The notes below the pieces were generated by a model. That model was not told the origin of the DNA and did no database searches. It saw nothing but the letters and a program-made list of their open reading frames with translations. This document shows positions 18,529 through 27,287 of a DNA stretch of 64,000 nucleotides, piece after piece (positions within the stretch are counted from its first letter, which is position 1; every line of letters starts with the position of its first letter). The translations under genes and the position numbers were made by a program. The stretch is taken from assembly GCF_031457955.1 (NCBI RefSeq), contig NZ_JAVDXN010000012.1:38768-102767 (forward strand), in the 5' to 3' direction. Source of the DNA: Mixta sp031457955 (GTDB lineage: Bacteria; Pseudomonadota; Gammaproteobacteria; Enterobacterales; Enterobacteriaceae).

Positions 18529-18569
18529 CACAGGTCAGACCTATACTGTGCGCACTGGTCTGATTTGTC
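18529..18569 (+). promoter_or_regulatory. Two FadR-type operators upstream of fadL
   Basis: AGGTCAGACCT (18532-18542) is the same palindrome found before fadI. A second, weaker site TGGTCTGATTT (18556-18566) follows 24 bp downstream. E. coli fadL also has two tandem FadR sites near its promoter. Confidence 0.75.
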
Positions 18570-18654
18570 CGTTGTATTTCAGCACCTACAATTCCCGGCT
18601 CCTTGTTACCTGGTGTAACAGAATTTATAAAAATCACATAATGAGGTTGTGGTC

Positions 18655-19995
18655 ATGAACCATAAAAACCTGTGTGCAAAGTCAGCTCTGGCCATTGCAG
18701 TGGCAATCGCTTCCTCAAATCTTTACGCAGCGGGCTTTCAGCTCAATGAATTCTCCTCGATCGGTTTAGGCCGCTCCTATTCTGGCGAAGGCGCGATGGG
18801 CGATACCGCCGCTTCTGCCAGCCGCAACCCAGCCACCATGGCATTAATGGACCGTCCGATGTTTTCTGTCGGCGCGGTATTTATCGATCCCGATGTGAAT
18901 ATCGATGGCGATAGCGGTGCCGGGAATAGTTTACGGGCGAATAATATCGCCCCGACGCAGTGGGTGCCGAATATTCATTATGTGCAGCCTATTAATGACC
19001 AATGGTGGATCGGCGCTTCCGCTACGACCAATTATGGTCTGGCGACTGAATTTAATAATGATTACGCGGGCGGCGCTTTCGGCGGTAAAACCGATCTGTT
19101 GACCACTAACCTTAACCTCAGCACCGCCTGGCGCATGAATGAGCATTTCAGCTTTGGCGTTGGTTTTGACGCGGTTTATGCGCGGGCGAAAATTGAGCGT
19201 TATATGGGCGAGCTTGGCGGTTTGCTGCCTGCTGCGGGCCTGCCAGCCGCCGCCGCGGATACGCAGATTGCGCACCTGAAAGGCGATGAGTGGGGCTACG
19301 GCTGGAACGCCGGTATTCTGTATGAAGTGGATGAAAATAACCGCTTCGGCCTGAGCTATCGTTCTGAAGTGAAAATCGATTTTAACGGCGATTACAAAAG
19401 TTCTATTCCTTCGCAATTGAATCCGATTATCGGCGGCGCGGGACTTGATTTGCCGTACGGCACCAGCGGCAGCACCATTCCAGGCGCGCTGACCCTGAAC
19501 CTGCCGGAAATGTGGGAAATTTCAGGCTATCATAAGGTCGCGCCGCAGTGGGCAGTGCACTATAGCCTGGCCTATACCAGCTGGAGTCAGTTCCAGGAGC
19601 TGAAGGCCACCGGCAGCAACGGTCAGCAACTGTTCTATAAAGATGAAAGCTATCGCGATGCTTACCGTATTGCGCTCGGCACCACGTATTTCTATGACGA
19701 TCACTGGACTTTCCGCACCGGTATCGCCTTTGATGACAGCCCGGTTCCGGCGGATAAACGCTCTATCTCTATCCCGGATCAGGATCGCCTGTGGCTGAGC
19801 GCTGGCGCTTCATACGCCTTTAATGAGAATGCTTCGGTGGATGTGGGCGTGTCCTATATGCATGGTCAGAAAGTGACGGTGCAAGAGGGTATCGATCCGG
19901 TAGCGACCGCGCGCAACGGCACTGCAACCCCTTACGAGTTTAATTCTGAAGGTAAGGCCTGGCTGTACGGCGCCAGCTTTAACTACCGCTTCTGA
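18655..19995 (+). CDS. fadL: Long-chain fatty-acid outer-membrane transporter FadL
   Basis: FadL is a 14-stranded beta-barrel that takes up long-chain fatty acids. The signal peptide ends ASSNLYA, and the mature N-terminal hatch AGFQLNEFSSIGLGRSYSGEGA is strongly conserved. The barrel ends in NYRF with the terminal Phe expected for BAM recognition. The ATG at 18655 gives 446 residues, exactly the E. coli length, with GAGG 8 bp upstream; a GTG at 18649 is an alternative. A terminator follows at 20006-20030. Confidence 0.96.
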   Translation: MNHKNLCAKSALAIAVAIASSNLYAAGFQLNEFSSIGLGRSYSGEGAMGDTAASASRNPATMALMDRPMFSVGAVFIDPDVNIDGDSGAGNSLRANNIAPTQWVPNIHYVQPINDQWWIGASATTNYGLATEFNNDYAGGAFGGKTDLLTTNLNLSTAWRMNEHFSFGVGFDAVYARAKIERYMGELGGLLPAAGLPAAAADTQIAHLKGDEWGYGWNAGILYEVDENNRFGLSYRSEVKIDFNGDYKSSIPSQLNPIIGGAGLDLPYGTSGSTIPGALTLNLPEMWEISGYHKVAPQWAVHYSLAYTSWSQFQELKATGSNGQQLFYKDESYRDAYRIALGTTYFYDDHWTFRTGIAFDDSPVPADKRSISIPDQDRLWLSAGASYAFNENASVDVGVSYMHGQKVTVQEGIDPVATARNGTATPYEFNSEGKAWLYGASFNYRF

Positions 19996-20005
19996 TAGCT
20001 GAAAG

Positions 20006-20030
20006 AAAAGGCGGGATTTCTCGCCTTTTT
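20006..20030 (+). terminator. Rho-independent terminator of fadL
   Basis: AAAAGGCG, loop, CGCCTTTTT immediately downstream of the fadL stop. Confidence 0.85.
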
Positions 20031-20046
20031 CCAGGTTATTTCTGGT

Positions 20047-20220
20047 GTTCGCACAGGGCGTTTGCCTGAGGTGTATGCGCAGGGCGTTTGCCTGAGGTAT
20101 ATGCGCAAGGCGTTTGCCTGAGTGTATGCGCAGGGCGTTTGCCTGAGGTATATGCGCAGGGCGTTCGCCTGAGGTGTATGCGCAGGGCGTTCGCACCAGG
20201 GTGCTCGCACAGGGCGTTTG
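20047..20220 (+). repeat. Tandem array of about seven 24-26 bp units
   Basis: Units such as GTGTATGCGCAGGGCGTTTG followed by CCTGAG repeat about seven times with small changes (CGCAAGG, GTTCG, the last two units diverging). The shared piece CGCAGGGCGTTTG is the outer arm sequence of structured element copy B, which starts at 20207. There are no unique spacers. Confidence 0.9.
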
Positions 20221-20318
20221 GGCCGATCGTAAAGACGCAAAAAACGTCATCCCTGACGGCTCGGCCCGCGCCGTCCATGGCGCGGGACGCTTTACTCTTC
20301 TGCCCAAACGCCCTGCGC
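20207..20318 (-). repeat. Structured interspersed element, copy B
   Basis: This is the reverse-orientation counterpart of copy A (8113-8224). The core (20226-20299) matches copy A at 71 of 74 positions. The arms, GCACAGGGCGTTTGGGCCG (20207-20225) and CTGCCCAAACGCCCTGCGC (20300-20318), differ from copy A at four paired positions yet still pair with each other. It lies between convergent fadL and mlaA. Confidence 0.85.
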
Positions 20319-20755
20319 CTTACGTTCAGAGTTGTTACGCCCTGCGCCTTGAGTTCAGAGTTATTACGCCCTGCGCCTTACGTTCAGAGTTATTACGCCC
20401 TGCACCTTGAGTTCCGAGTTATGACACCCTGCGCCTTGAGTTCAGCGTTGTTACGCCCTGCGCCTTATGTTCAGAGTTGTTACGCCCTGCACCTTGAGTT
20501 CCGAGTTATGACGCCCTGCGCCTTACGTTCAGAGTTATTACGCCCTACGCCTTAAGTTCCGCGTTATCACGCCCTGCGCCTTAAGTTCCGCGTTATCACG
20601 CCCTGCGCCTTGAGTTCCGAGTTATGACACCCTGCGCCTTATGTTCAGAGTTATTACGCCCTACGCCTTAAGTTCCGAGTTATGACGCCCTGCGCTTTGC
20701 GTTTGGGGGTTGTTACGCCCTGCGTTTGGCGTTTGGCGTTTGGCGTTTGGCGTTA
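20308..20755 (+). repeat. Tandem array of about fourteen 29-bp units
   Basis: Units of the type ACGCCCTGCGCCTTACGTTC followed by AGAGTTATT repeat about fourteen times with scattered changes (CACC, ATG/GTT/ATC endings). The array ends in a degenerate GTTTGGC run at 20726-20755. The unit contains the outer arm sequence of element copy B. Open frames running through it are an effect of the regular period. No gene is present between fadL and mlaA. Confidence 0.92.
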
Positions 20756-20765
20756 TAAAGGTCAT

Positions 20766-20791
20766 AAAAAAGGCGGGAATCTCCCGCCTTT
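20766..20791 (-). terminator. Rho-independent terminator of mlaA
   Basis: GGCGGGA/TCCCGCC stem with A6 on the plus-strand left side, i.e. a U-run on the minus strand after mlaA. Confidence 0.85.
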
Positions 20792-20807
20792 GCTGTTTCT
20801 TTGCCGG

Positions 20808-21569
20808 TTATTCGGCGTCGATCTCATCGAGATCGCCCTGAATCGCCTGCGCGTTCGGGTTTTCCTGCGGCTTCAGCTTGCCGCCGTTAGCCAGGAAATC
20901 GTGACGCTGGAAATAAGCGTTACGCACAAAAGCGTAAGGATCGCTGGTATTGCGCAACATCGCATCGGAATCCAGTAGCTGCGCTCGCGTCTCCACGCCC
21001 TCCAGCACCCATTTACCGGCGGTCATCGGCCAGCTCAGCCAGCCCAGCACCGGGTAAAGCGTATCGAGATAATCACCGCCATCTTCACGCGGCGTAGCGC
21101 TGCCGTAGCCCGGCAAAACCACATAAGGGCCGTAGCCGACGCCCCAGGTCCCCAGCGTTCCGCCAAAGCGCGGCGGCTCTTCACGTGCTAACTTATCGTT
21201 CGCCATACCGGCGACATCAATAAAACCGCCCAGACCCAGAACGGTATTCAGGAAGAAACGGTTGAAATGAATCATGCCGCGATAGGGATCGCCGCGCAGA
21301 AATGAGTTCACCATCGCCGCAGGTTCACTCAGGTTGCCGAGGAAATTACTGACGCCGGTACGCGCCGGAACCGGCACGTAGTCGCGCCAGGCGACCGCAA
21401 CCGGACGCAGCACATAGGGATCCAGCACGTTGTAGTTGAAATCAAACATCGTGCGGTTAAAACCCTCCAGCGGATCGGAACGCCCCTGCGGTTCATCGTT
21501 ATGCTGTGAACTGGCGCATCCTGCTAACAAAACGCTGGCCAGCGCCAACCCCGTCAGGCGGAAGTTCAT
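20808..21569 (-). CDS. mlaA: Phospholipid-binding outer-membrane lipoprotein MlaA
   Basis: MlaA (VacJ) removes mislocalised phospholipids from the outer leaflet of the outer membrane and passes them to MlaC. The lipobox LLAGC gives a lipidated Cys18. Conserved stretches are DPLEGFNRTMFDFNYNVLDPYVLRPVA, GMIHFNRFFLNT and GVGYGPYVVLPGYG; 253 residues versus 251 in E. coli. It lies 34 bp after the last ccm gene and may be co-transcribed with it. Confidence 0.96.
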   Translation of the reverse strand: MNFRLTGLALASVLLAGCASSQHNDEPQGRSDPLEGFNRTMFDFNYNVLDPYVLRPVAVAWRDYVPVPARTGVSNFLGNLSEPAAMVNSFLRGDPYRGMIHFNRFFLNTVLGLGGFIDVAGMANDKLAREEPPRFGGTLGTWGVGYGPYVVLPGYGSATPREDGGDYLDTLYPVLGWLSWPMTAGKWVLEGVETRAQLLDSDAMLRNTSDPYAFVRNAYFQRHDFLANGGKLKPQENPNAQAIQGDLDEIDAE

Positions 21570-21603
21570 AATTTTCTCCCTGTCTAATTAAGTGTTTACC
21601 GCT

Positions 21604-22815
21604 TCAGGGCTGCTGCTGATTAATTTCAACAGCAAGATGCTGATGACCATCAAAAGGCGTTAATGCGCTCTCTCCGAACCAGTCGCCAGGCCGGGGAGTT
21701 GCGCTGCCGTCACGCGCAATACGCACGCGAACTTTAACCTGATGCTGCGCCGAAAGCAGGCGTTCCGGCATCATGGCATTGCTGTCATCCAGCGTCAGCG
21801 ATAGCGGAAAATGACTCAGCGGCAGTTTTTTTACTGCCACCGGAACCGGTGAAACACCGTCGGAAACAGAAATATACATGACTCCGCCCGGCGGTAACAT
21901 TTTTTCTACAGTCGCGGCCAGCGTGACGTTAAGCGAAAGCTGGCTGGTTTGCAGCCCACCGGCGCTTTTCGCCTGCTGGATACTGCGCTGCACCTGCGCT
22001 CGCTGCGGATCGTTTGTCGCCAGCTGCGTCAGCAGGGTTTGCCACGCCGCAATTGCCTGCGCATAGTGCTGTTGCTGATAAGCATTAAAGGCCACCAGCC
22101 CCAGCAGACGCGTGTTCGCAGGATCCTGCTGCTGCATCGCCTGCAATATCACCTGCGCTTCACGGTTATCCTGCGGATCGCTGGAACGGGTCAGCACTTC
22201 AGCATAGCTGAGTTTTACCTCACTGTTATTCGGCGCCAGCTGTAATGCGCGCTGAAACGCCTCAATAGCGGTATCACGATTGTTTAATACCATGCCGATA
22301 CGCCCCAGCATCAGCCAGTCATGCAGCTGGCTGCCATCCTGCTGAAGCGCGGTGCGCAGCCCCAGCCCAAGACGCGCCAGCTCTTCCAGCGTCAGCGGCT
22401 TCGCCTGCGGATCGAGCAGACGCGCGCGCAGCGCCGGATAATCATTCTGTACCTGTTGCCAGGCGATCAGGCCAGGCAACCCACCGGTTTTCAGATAACA
22501 GCCAAGGCTCACCACCACTAATAACAGCGCGCCGGGCAGCAATACCCAGCGACCAAGCGGACGCGCTGGCGCAGACGACGAAGAGGAGGGAATATCGGTC
22601 AGCAGCGTTTGTTGCAGTTCCTGCACCAGCGGCTGACGAGCGGCAATCACCCCCTGCTCCTCATCCTGATCCAGCTCATGCAAGCGCTGCTGATAGAAAA
22701 TTTTATTCAGCGTATCGCGATCCGGCGACGGGCGAGCGCCGCGCCAGCCCGCGATTAACAGCAACAGCAGCGCGGCCAGCAGCAGACCGCTAAAAACCAG
22801 CCAGAAAAGCGTCAT
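21604..22815 (-). CDS. ccmI: Cytochrome c maturation protein CcmI
   Basis: CcmI binds apocytochrome c and presents it to CcmF/CcmH for haem ligation. Two N-terminal membrane segments (LFWLVFSGLLLAALLLLLIAGW and WVLLPGALLLVVVSLGCYL) flank a cytoplasmic region, followed by periplasmic TPR repeats (near residues 140-270: DWLMLGRIGMVLNNRDTAIEAF and similar) and a beta-rich C-terminal domain. In E. coli this is fused to CcmH; here it is a separate gene overlapping ccmH by 4 bases. Confidence 0.93.
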   Translation of the reverse strand: MTLFWLVFSGLLLAALLLLLIAGWRGARPSPDRDTLNKIFYQQRLHELDQDEEQGVIAARQPLVQELQQTLLTDIPSSSSSAPARPLGRWVLLPGALLLVVVSLGCYLKTGGLPGLIAWQQVQNDYPALRARLLDPQAKPLTLEELARLGLGLRTALQQDGSQLHDWLMLGRIGMVLNNRDTAIEAFQRALQLAPNNSEVKLSYAEVLTRSSDPQDNREAQVILQAMQQQDPANTRLLGLVAFNAYQQQHYAQAIAAWQTLLTQLATNDPQRAQVQRSIQQAKSAGGLQTSQLSLNVTLAATVEKMLPPGGVMYISVSDGVSPVPVAVKKLPLSHFPLSLTLDDSNAMMPERLLSAQHQVKVRVRIARDGSATPRPGDWFGESALTPFDGHQHLAVEINQQQP

Positions 22816-23294
22816 GAAGATTTCCTGTCATCGTTCAGCAGCGCATCAAGGCGCTGTTGTTCATCCACATTTAACCGTGCCCCGGCAGGCGGCGGGCGGC
22901 GACTGCGGAGAAAAATAACCAGCGCCCCGGCAATAATAAACAGCAACGGTCCCGCCCACAGAATCAGCGTTGATGGCGTAACCGGCGGCTGATAGGTCAC
23001 AAAATTACCGTAGCGGTCAATCATATATTGCGTGATTTGTTGTTTGTTCTGCCCCTGCTTGAGCAGTTGATAAACCTTCAGGCGCATATCCGCCGCAATC
23101 ATCGCATTTGAGTCGGCAATACTGTTGTTTTGGCATTTCGGACAACGCAGCGAGGCGGTCAGCTCGCGGTAGTGCTGCTCCTGCGCGGCCGAGTCAAATT
23201 GCCAGGTTTCGATCGCCGCCAGCGCGCTCAGGCTGAACAACAGCCCCGCCAGTAAGCATACTAACCGTTTTGCCATGCTGCTTCCCTGCGTCAT
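22812..23294 (-). CDS. ccmH: Cytochrome c maturation thiol oxidoreductase CcmH
   Basis: CcmH reduces the apocytochrome CXXCH thiols during haem ligation. The redox motif LRCPKCQN is intact after a signal peptide (MAKRLVCLLAGLLFSLSALAA), with a C-terminal membrane anchor near residues 105-125. The first ATG (23294) overlaps ccmG by four bases (ATGA) and has GGGAGG upstream; an internal ATG at 23276 is possible. It is the short, unfused form (160 aa). Confidence 0.94.
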   Translation of the reverse strand: MTQGSSMAKRLVCLLAGLLFSLSALAAIETWQFDSAAQEQHYRELTASLRCPKCQNNSIADSNAMIAADMRLKVYQLLKQGQNKQQITQYMIDRYGNFVTYQPPVTPSTLILWAGPLLFIIAGALVIFLRSRRPPPAGARLNVDEQQRLDALLNDDRKSS

Positions 23295-23848
23295 CGTGCC
23301 GCCTCCCTGCTATATTTTTGCCACAGCGGCGCGACTTCCCGCTGCCAGACCTGCTGATTAAGATCGCCTGCATGGCGATAGCGAATAATGCCCTGACCAT
23401 CGATCAGGAACGTTTCCGGCGCGCCATAGACGCCGAGATCCAGTCCAAGCATACCGCTGCCGTCATAGAGGCTAAGCGCATAGGGGTTGCCCAGGCTATT
23501 GAGCCATTCCACCGCTTTTGCGCGGTCGTCTTTATAGTTCAGCCCGACCACGCGCACGCCCTGCTCCGCCAGCTGGTTCAAATAGTGATGCTCAGCGCGA
23601 CAGGTAGGACACCAGGTCGCCCAGACGTTCAGCAACAGTGGCTTGCCATCCGCCAGCACCGCCTGATGGTAAACTTTGCCCGGCGAAGCGAGCGACTCCA
23701 GCGTAAATGGCGGCACCGGCTTCCCGATCAGCGCCGACTCCAGCCGCGTCGGATCCTCGCCCTCGGCGTTGCGCGTTAGCTGCCACATCAGCGCCAGCGC
23801 CAGCAGCAGAAACAGGACCAGCGGAATATAGAGAATTTTCTTGCTCAT
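23291..23848 (-). CDS. ccmG: Thiol:disulfide interchange protein CcmG/DsbE
   Basis: This membrane-anchored periplasmic thioredoxin acts in cytochrome c maturation, receiving electrons from DsbD. One N-terminal membrane segment is followed by a thioredoxin fold with WATWCPTCRAEH; the cis-Pro region is GAPETFLIDGQGIIRYRH. The 185-residue length equals that of E. coli DsbE. Confidence 0.96.
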   Translation of the reverse strand: MSKKILYIPLVLFLLLALALMWQLTRNAEGEDPTRLESALIGKPVPPFTLESLASPGKVYHQAVLADGKPLLLNVWATWCPTCRAEHHYLNQLAEQGVRVVGLNYKDDRAKAVEWLNSLGNPYALSLYDGSGMLGLDLGVYGAPETFLIDGQGIIRYRHAGDLNQQVWQREVAPLWQKYSREAAR

Positions 23849-25800
23849 ACCAACTCCCGTTGCGCTTTTTTACGGCTGCGATAACGCGGGTCGAGCAGGC
23901 AAAGCAAGCCGCCGAACGCCATAAACAGGCCGCCATACCATATCCAGCGCACAAAAGGTTTGTAATAAATCCGTACCGCCCAGGAGCCATCTTCCAGCTC
24001 CTCGCCAAGCGCCGCGTAGAGATCGCGCGTCAGGCCGCCATCGATCGCCGCTTCGGTCATCATGCTGCGCGCCACGCTGTAATAGCGTTTTTCCGCCTGT
24101 AGCGTCGCTTCCGGCCTGCCGTCGCGCGTCACATCAATAATCGCCGCGCCGCCGCTGTAGTTCGGGCCGTTCAGTTCGCGTACGTCGCGAAACACAAAGT
24201 GATAATGATGGATATCCACGCTGTCGCCCGCTTTCATGCGTACGTCGCGCTCCACGCTGTAATTTTGGCTAAAGGCGATGCCAATAACCGTTACCGCCAC
24301 GCCCAGGTGGCCCAGCACCATGCCCCAGTGGCTGCGGGAAAGCTGACGCAGGCCGCGCAGCAGGCTATGGCGATGCGTGGCGCGCTCGTGCAGTTCCAGC
24401 AGCGTTAATAGTATTACCCACAGCGCCATGCTCAGCCCGACCACCGTCATCGCCTCAATGCGATCCTGCATCAGCCACGGCAGCATCACCGACAGCAGCA
24501 GCGTGACCAACAGCGCCAGCGCCAAACGTTTCCAAAGCTTTTGCGGTTCATCACGTCGCCAGCGCACCAACGGGCCGATGCCCAGCAATAGCGCAAAAGG
24601 CGCCATCAGCCAGGTGAACATGGTATTAAAAAAGGGTTCGCCGATAGAAATCGTGCCCAGCCCCAGCTGTTTATGCACCAGCGGCAGCAGCGTACCTAAC
24701 AGCACCACCAGCATCCCGGCGATCAACAAGACGTTGTTACTCAGCAGGAACGACTCACGTGACCAGAAATCGTTCTGTACCCGGCTGCGCACCCGCCCCC
24801 CTTTCACCGCATACAGCAGCAGCGAACTGCCGATGACGATCACCAGGAAAGCCAGAATAAACATGCCGCGCGCCGGATCGGAGGCGAAAGCATGCACCGA
24901 AACCAGCACGCCGGAGCGCACCAGAAACGTGCCTAACAGGCTGAGCGAAAACGCGGCAATTGCCAGCAGCACGGTCCAGGCTTTGAACGCGCCACGCTTC
25001 TCGGCTACCGCCAGCGAGTGAATCAGCGCCGTGCCCGCCAGCCACGGCATAAAGGAGGCGTTTTCCACCGGATCCCAGAACCACCAGCCGCCCCAGCCCA
25101 ATTCATAATAGGCCCAGGCGGATCCCAGCACGATGCCAATGGTCAGGAACAGCCAGGCAGCCAGCGTCCAGGGACGTGACCAGCGCGCCCAGGCCGTATC
25201 CAGTCGTCCCGCCATCAGCGAGGCGATAGCAAACGCAAAGGCGACGGAAAAACCGACGTAGCCCATATAGAGCAGCGGCGGATGGAAGATCAGTCCGATA
25301 TCCTGCAGCATCGGATTCAGATCGTGACCGTCAATGGGATAGTCCGGCAACGTGCGGGCAAACGGATTGGAGGTAAAAATAATAAACAGCAGGAAACCGA
25401 CGTTAATCATGCCCATTACCGCCAGCACGCGCGCGATGGCATCCTGCGGCATGCCGCGACTGAATATCGCCACCGCCAGCGTCCAGCCGCTGAGCATCAA
25501 AACCCACAGCAGCAGAGAGCCTTCATGCGCGCCCCAGGTGGCGGCGATGCGGTAATAAACTGGCAGCTGGCTGTTAGCGTTGTTGACCACATAGGCCACG
25601 GTAAAATCGTTAACAATAAAAGCGTGTACCAGCAGCAGAAAACTGCCCGCCACGCAGAAAAACAGCCCCACGGCGAGCGGGCGCGCCAGCCCCATTAATC
25701 GGCTGTCCTGACGCGCCGCGCCCCAGAGTGGATAGAGGCTCAACAGCAGCGCCAGCGCCAACCCCAGACAAAGCAGAAAGTGACCGATTTCTGGCATCAT
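23845..25800 (-). CDS. ccmF: Haem lyase subunit CcmF
   Basis: CcmF is the large polytopic subunit that attaches haem to apocytochrome c. The 651-residue protein carries the WWD domain (WGGWWFWDPVENASFMPWL near residue 235) and many membrane segments with conserved His in loops (VHAF, LHSLAVAEK-type segments). E. coli CcmF has 647 residues. Its ends overlap those of ccmE and ccmG by four bases. Confidence 0.96.
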   Translation of the reverse strand: MMPEIGHFLLCLGLALALLLSLYPLWGAARQDSRLMGLARPLAVGLFFCVAGSFLLLVHAFIVNDFTVAYVVNNANSQLPVYYRIAATWGAHEGSLLLWVLMLSGWTLAVAIFSRGMPQDAIARVLAVMGMINVGFLLFIIFTSNPFARTLPDYPIDGHDLNPMLQDIGLIFHPPLLYMGYVGFSVAFAFAIASLMAGRLDTAWARWSRPWTLAAWLFLTIGIVLGSAWAYYELGWGGWWFWDPVENASFMPWLAGTALIHSLAVAEKRGAFKAWTVLLAIAAFSLSLLGTFLVRSGVLVSVHAFASDPARGMFILAFLVIVIGSSLLLYAVKGGRVRSRVQNDFWSRESFLLSNNVLLIAGMLVVLLGTLLPLVHKQLGLGTISIGEPFFNTMFTWLMAPFALLLGIGPLVRWRRDEPQKLWKRLALALLVTLLLSVMLPWLMQDRIEAMTVVGLSMALWVILLTLLELHERATHRHSLLRGLRQLSRSHWGMVLGHLGVAVTVIGIAFSQNYSVERDVRMKAGDSVDIHHYHFVFRDVRELNGPNYSGGAAIIDVTRDGRPEATLQAEKRYYSVARSMMTEAAIDGGLTRDLYAALGEELEDGSWAVRIYYKPFVRWIWYGGLFMAFGGLLCLLDPRYRSRKKAQRELV

Positions 25801-26279
25801 GAGCGGTCACCCTGCGGCTGTGTTGTCGCCGTTGTCTGATGATTTTTCTGCATCGCCTCGCTGATTTCCGGCGGCGTATATTTTTCGTCGTGCTTTGCCA
25901 GCACCTCTTTCGCCTGAACCAGGTTGCCCGCCTGCAGCTCGCCCTGCGCTACAACGCCCTGCCCTTCCCGGAACAGATCGGGCAGGATGCCTTCGTAGCT
26001 GACGTTAATCTCGCCTTTGGCGTCATACAGCGTAAACGAGACGCGCAGCGTTTTTTCATCACGCTTGACGCTGCCGGGCATTACCATGCCGCCGACGCGT
26101 AAACGCTGGCCGGGCTGCGGGCGCGTATGCGCTTCGCCCTTGCCGTATAAAATTTCACTGGGGGTATAGAACAGGTCAATATTAGAACGCAGCGCGTACA
26201 TCACTAATGTCGTTGCCAGGCCAAGACCAACCAGAATCGCCACGACCACATAGAGGCGGTTTTTACGACGGGTATTCAC
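25797..26279 (-). CDS. ccmE: Haem chaperone CcmE
   Basis: CcmE covalently binds haem through a His and delivers it to CcmF. After one N-terminal membrane segment the OB-fold domain contains RVGGMVMPGSVKRD and the haem-binding segment VLAKHDEKYTPPE. The open frame extends upstream to 26342, but the family start is MNTRRKNRLYVVV, encoded from a GTG at 26279 directly after the ccmD stop, giving 160 residues (E. coli 159). Confidence 0.94.
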   Translation of the reverse strand: MNTRRKNRLYVVVAILVGLGLATTLVMYALRSNIDLFYTPSEILYGKGEAHTRPQPGQRLRVGGMVMPGSVKRDEKTLRVSFTLYDAKGEINVSYEGILPDLFREGQGVVAQGELQAGNLVQAKEVLAKHDEKYTPPEISEAMQKNHQTTATTQPQGDRS

Positions 26280-26280
26280 A

Positions 26281-26508
26281 TTACTCTCCTGCCGCTTCGC
26301 TGGCGGCCTGCTTCGTTTTTGCCGCCCTGATGCGGCGTTCACGCGCCTGATACTGCCGGACGCTTTGTAATAGCTGACGGCGCTGCCATAAGGTATGCCC
26401 CACCAGCGCAGCCAGCGCCAGCAGCGTAAAGCTCACCGCCAGCCAGACATAAAAGCCGTAACCGCCCATCGCCAGGAAGTCGTGCCAGGAAGAAAATGCA
26501 GGCATCAT
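26281..26508 (-). CDS. ccmD: Haem exporter accessory protein CcmD
   Basis: This small 75-residue membrane protein has one transmembrane segment (FYVWLAVSFTLLALAALVGHTL) and a basic cytoplasmic tail rich in Arg/Lys/Gln, typical of CcmD. It helps release haem-loaded CcmE from CcmABC. The family is poorly conserved in sequence; position between ccmC and ccmE confirms the call. Confidence 0.92.
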   Translation of the reverse strand: MMPAFSSWHDFLAMGGYGFYVWLAVSFTLLALAALVGHTLWQRRQLLQSVRQYQARERRIRAAKTKQAASEAAGE

Positions 26509-27248
26509 GCGGAACGTCCTCCTTTATTCACTAACGCAGCGACCCAGGGCCGGTGGCGCTCGGTTAATAAGATCAGATTACGCAGCCGCATCAGCGTCAG
26601 GGTAATAAACAGCAACAGATAACCGATAATCGACCAGCGCAGCGGTATGCGCATCGCCGGAGCAATCGCCTGCTGCAACATACCGGAGGATCCCTGATGC
26701 AGGGTGTTCCACCACTGCACGGAGAAATGAATGATCGGGATATTCACCACTCCCACCAGAATCAAAATACTGGCGGCGCGCCCGGCAAGACGTCGATCGT
26801 CAAAGGCGCTATACAGCGCGATAACGCCCATATAAAGGAACAGCAGCACCAGCTCAGAGGTCAAGCGTGCGTCCCAGATCCACCAGGTGCCCCACATCGG
26901 CTTACCCCAGGCCGACCCGGTGATCAAAGCAATGAAGGTGAAGGTTGCGCCAACCGGCGCCATCGCGGCCGCGGCCAAATCAGCCATTTTCATCTGCCAT
27001 ACCAGGCCGGTAAAGGCGGCGACGGCCATGGCGCTGTAGATGCCCATAGACCAGATAGCGGCAGGTACGTGAATATAGATAATGCGGTAGCTCTCTCCCT
27101 GCTGATAATCGGCTGGCGCAAAGCCAAATCCCCAGCCCCAGCCAATAAACAGCGTTACGGCTGCCAGCAGCGCGCATCCTGGCACCAGGCGACCACTAAA
27201 CTGATAAAGCCGCTCAGGCTTCGCCAGCTGATGTATCCATTTCCACAT
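26505..27248 (-). CDS. ccmC: Haem exporter/handling protein CcmC
   Basis: CcmC loads haem onto CcmE. Six membrane segments and the WWD signature WGTWWIWDARLTSELVLLFLY are visible; the conserved His lie in YIHVPAAIWSMG and FSVQWWNTLHQGSS. 247 residues, typical of the family. It overlaps ccmD by four bases and begins 39 bp after ccmB. Confidence 0.96.
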   Translation of the reverse strand: MWKWIHQLAKPERLYQFSGRLVPGCALLAAVTLFIGWGWGFGFAPADYQQGESYRIIYIHVPAAIWSMGIYSAMAVAAFTGLVWQMKMADLAAAAMAPVGATFTFIALITGSAWGKPMWGTWWIWDARLTSELVLLFLYMGVIALYSAFDDRRLAGRAASILILVGVVNIPIIHFSVQWWNTLHQGSSGMLQQAIAPAMRIPLRWSIIGYLLLFITLTLMRLRNLILLTERHRPWVAALVNKGGRSA

Positions 27249-27287
27249 TGTTATTGCTCACGGTAAAAAATATAAAACGATAATGTT

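Noticed and set aside
20088..20555. 155-codon plus-strand frame in the tandem array
   Set aside because: It arises from the regular 25- and 29-bp repeats, has no plausible RBS and translates to a repetitive Ala/Pro/Cys string.
20047..20755. CRISPR-like repeats in the fadL-mlaA gap
   Set aside because: The units are contiguous and vary slightly, with no unique spacers, no leader and no cas genes nearby.
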